From the NCBI GenBank assembly GCA_036269915.1, contig DATBDM010000118.1:1-25726 (forward strand): a stretch of DNA of 25,726 bases, read 5' to 3'. The position numbers and the translations under genes were made by a program. Each line of letters opens with the position of its first letter. The first letter of the stretch is position 1. This document shows positions 24,257-25,726 of the stretch, one piece after another. The DNA is from DATBDM01 sp036269915 (GTDB lineage Bacteria; Actinomycetota; Thermoleophilia; Solirubrobacterales; Solirubrobacteraceae). Below the pieces are notes generated by a model, which was not told where the DNA came from, did no database searches, and worked only from the letters and a program-made list of their open reading frames with translations.

Positions 24257-24386
24257 GGCGACGGTGACGACGCCGGCACGCGTTCTCTCCGGCGGGTACG
24301 TCGTCGCGCTCCTCGTTCGCGGGCGCAGAGCGGACCGCCCTCACTAACCCTGGCGGCCCGCGGGCTGCCTTCCCCGGGGAGGCGTG

Positions 24387-25199
24387 ATGACGGCCCCACA
24401 CAGTGCCTCACACGATCACGATCGGGCGGCCGCGTGCTGCGAGCGCGACCTGGTGCTGGCGGCCCAGGCCGGCGACGACGTCGCCCGGGCCCAGCTCCTC
24501 GACACGTTCATGCCGCTGGTCGGCACCGTCGCACGGATCTACCGCGGCTCGACGGCGGTCGAGCGCAGCGAGCTGATGCAGGAGGGCGTCGTCGGCCTGC
24601 TGCGTGCGCTGAGCCGCTACGACGCCTCGCGCGAGACGCCGTTCTGGGCCTACGCCTCCTGGTGGGTGCGCCAGGCCATGCAGCAGCTCGTGTCGGAGCT
24701 GGGCCGGCCGGTCGTGCTCTCCGACCGCGCGCTGCGCCAGCTCGCACGACTGCGCGACGCGCGCTGCCAGCATCTGCAGCTGTGCGGGCGCGATCCGACG
24801 TCGCGCGAGCTCGCGACGCGGACCGGCCTCGCAGCCACGCAGGTGGAGAACCTGATCGTGGCCGAGCGCTGCCCGCGCGGCCTGGAGGAGCCGGTCCACC
24901 GCGACGAGGGTGTCGTCGGCTCGTTCGGCGACCTGCTCGCCGACCCCACGGCCGAGGAGCAGTACGACAAGGTCTCGCGGCGACTCGAGGTCGAGGCGCT
25001 GCCGGAGCTGCTCGAGCGCCTCGACGACCGCGAGCGGACGATCGTGTGCCGGCGCTTCGGCCTCGACGGGCCCGAGCAGACGCTGCGCGAGCTCGGCGAG
25101 GACTTCGGCATCAGCGCCGAGCGGGTGCGCCAGGTCGAGCAGCGCGCGCTGGGGAAGCTGCGCGCGGCGATGGAGCTGTCCCCGCAGCAGGCGGCCTGA
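24387..25199 (+). CDS. RNA polymerase sigma factor, RpoD/SigA-like group 2
   Basis: The 270-residue protein is a short sigma-70 factor. Region 2 covers about residues 40-105, with ELMQEGVVGLLRALSRYDASRETPFWAYASWWVRQAM; its WWVRQAM end is the -10 recognition helix of the RpoD/HrdB type. Region 3 covers about 110-165 (RDPTSRELATRTGLAATQVENL). Region 4 covers about 205-262, with LDDRERTIVCRRFGLDG, TLRELGEDFGIS and AERVRQVEQRALGKLR, the helix-turn-helix that contacts -35 elements. Region 1.1 is missing, so it is probably an alternative (group 2) factor. ATG 24387 is preferred to GTG 24384 because GGGGAGG lies 4 nt before it and too close to the GTG. Possible targets include the stress genes nearby, which is untested. 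Confidence 0.93.
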   Translation: MTAPHSASHDHDRAAACCERDLVLAAQAGDDVARAQLLDTFMPLVGTVARIYRGSTAVERSELMQEGVVGLLRALSRYDASRETPFWAYASWWVRQAMQQLVSELGRPVVLSDRALRQLARLRDARCQHLQLCGRDPTSRELATRTGLAATQVENLIVAERCPRGLEEPVHRDEGVVGSFGDLLADPTAEEQYDKVSRRLEVEALPELLERLDDRERTIVCRRFGLDGPEQTLRELGEDFGISAERVRQVEQRALGKLRAAMELSPQQAA

Positions 25200-25242
25200 G
25201 CCCCGGCGTCGATAGGACCGCCCGCGGCGCGGGACAAGCGGG

Positions 25243-25270
25243 TTGACGGAACGGCTCGGTGCCCTATCGC
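25243..25270 (+). promoter_or_regulatory. candidate promoter upstream of the MFS transporter
   Basis: TTGACG (25243-25248) and TATCGC (25265-25270) are separated by 16 nt and lie just over 100 nt before the likely MFS start. The -35 is strong and the -10 is weak. If used, it gives a leader of roughly 100 nt. Confidence 0.35.
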
Positions 25271-25375
25271 CTCTACCGGATGATGGCGCGCCGAGGAACT
25301 CCGTCGCGGACCGGCTCACGGCGCAGCCGGTCGCGCGGTGAGGGCACGGGCAACGGGACGCCCGAGGAGCGCATC

Positions 25376-25726
25376 GTGCGCACGCAGATCCCGGCCCGCC
25401 TCGACCGGCTGCCCTGGTCGCGCTTCCACTGGCGGATCGTCATCGGCCTCGGCACCGTGTGGGTACTCGACGGCCTGCAGGTGACGATCGTCGGCGCGAT
25501 CGCGCCCCGCATGACCGACCCGGGCAGCGGGCTCGACCTGACCACGGCCGACATCGGCGTCGCCGGCGCGCTCTATGTGGCCGGCGCCTGCCTGGGCGCC
25601 CTGTTCTTCGGGCACCTGACCGACCGCTTCGGCCGCAAGAAGCTGTTCATGGTCACGCTCGGGCTCTACGTGCTGGCCAGCACGGCGACGGCCTTCGCCT
25701 TCGCGCCCTGGTACTTCTTCCTCTTC
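25376..25726 (+). CDS. MFS transporter, N-terminal part (continues past the window)
   Basis: The visible 117 residues are the start of a major facilitator superfamily transporter. A cytoplasmic lead RTQIPARLDRLPWSRFHW is followed by helix 1 (IVIGLGTVWVLDGLQVTIVG, 21-40) with the DGL-type acidic residue of helix 1. A periplasmic loop comes next, then helix 2 (about 60-79), the motif A loop GHLTDRFGRKK (79-89) and helix 3. The pattern resembles the sugar or organic-acid branch, substrate unknown. GTG 25376 is chosen for its GAGGAG Shine-Dalgarno six nt upstream. In-frame ATG 25280/25283 and GTG 25259 would add a basic Arg/Gly/Ser-rich leader without a ribosome site. No stop is reached. Confidence 0.88.
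   Translation, partial: MRTQIPARLDRLPWSRFHWRIVIGLGTVWVLDGLQVTIVGAIAPRMTDPGSGLDLTTADIGVAGALYVAGACLGALFFGHLTDRFGRKKLFMVTLGLYVLASTATAFAFAPWYFFLF

Larger units (their letters stand above)
24064..24386. other. 323-nt intergenic region with several dyads, no gene
   Basis: No convincing coding frame is present: open frames here lack family motifs and the wobble bias of neighbours breaks down. The region holds a 10-bp palindrome GCACATGTGC (24084-24093), a 9-bp-stem hairpin (24135-24159), an odd-length dyad CCGCAC-G-GTGCGG (24194-24206) and a 12-bp palindrome (24245-24256). It is probably the upstream control region of the sigma-factor gene. Confidence 0.6.

Noticed and set aside
25221..25233. Terminator hairpin after the sigma factor (CCCGC-GGC-GCGGG)
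   Set aside because: A five-bp stem without a T-tract; insufficient support.
24408..25319. Minus-strand frame of about 300 codons opposite the sigma factor
   Set aside because: Shadow of the sigma gene; no family motifs.

Overview
The window is high-GC DNA with very dense coding: genes overlap by 4 nt (ATGA, GTGA, TTGA) and wobble positions are almost all G or C. The opcA/zwf pair, mycothiol-enzyme-like GT4 and GT9 glycosyltransferases, DUF2267 and UBP-type zinc-finger proteins all suggest an actinobacterium. My best guess is Thermoleophilia (Solirubrobacterales type), but the taxon is an inference from gene content and composition. I see no rRNA, tRNA, insertion sequence, phage gene or CRISPR array.

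Layout. (1) 1-1789, plus strand: tail of a small membrane protein, a duplicated DUF2267 protein and a cyclase-family metal hydrolase. (2) 1776-3622, minus strand: gnd (short-form 6-phosphogluconate dehydrogenase) followed by an aldose-1-epimerase-like gene with no ordinary start codon. (3) 3703-7435, plus strand: cydA-cydB (cytochrome bd oxidase), a PsiE-family membrane protein and a GT2 glycosyltransferase, all overlapping or nearly so. (4) 7299-19161, minus strand: a ten-gene run, almost certainly one operon. In transcription order it encodes a TPP-dependent pyruvate-oxidase-like enzyme, a NodU/CmcH-type O-carbamoyltransferase, a GT2-membrane-GmhB phosphatase fusion, a GT9, two GT4-type enzymes, GmhA, bifunctional HldE, a classical SDR and a second GT9. 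(5) 19420-20144, minus strand: Hsp20 and a small UBP-type zinc-finger protein. (6) 20285-23877, plus strand: an ornithine-carbamoyltransferase-like gene with degenerate active-site motifs, then zwf and opcA. (7) 23882-25726: a broken sigma-factor fragment, a 323-bp regulatory-looking gap with several dyads, an RpoD-type (group 2-like) sigma factor, and the start of an MFS transporter.

How it fits together. The central operon encodes every step from sedoheptulose 7-phosphate to ADP-D-glycero-beta-D-manno-heptose (GmhA, HldE kinase, GmhB, HldE adenylyltransferase). It also encodes two heptosyltransferase-family GT9 enzymes, other glycosyltransferases and a carbamoyltransferase, but no HldD epimerase. 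The likely product is a D,D-heptose-containing, probably carbamoylated, surface glycan or glycolipid in a lineage not known for classical LPS. The flanking oxidative pentose phosphate genes (zwf, opcA, gnd) could raise the sedoheptulose 7-phosphate supply, though they also fit a general stress or redox island with cydAB, Hsp20 and a sigma factor.

The most unusual items are the GT2-GmhB fusion, the LPS-like heptose operon headed by a TPP enzyme and a carbamoyltransferase, the OTC-like probable pseudoenzyme coupled to zwf, and the degraded sigma-factor remnant beside opcA.
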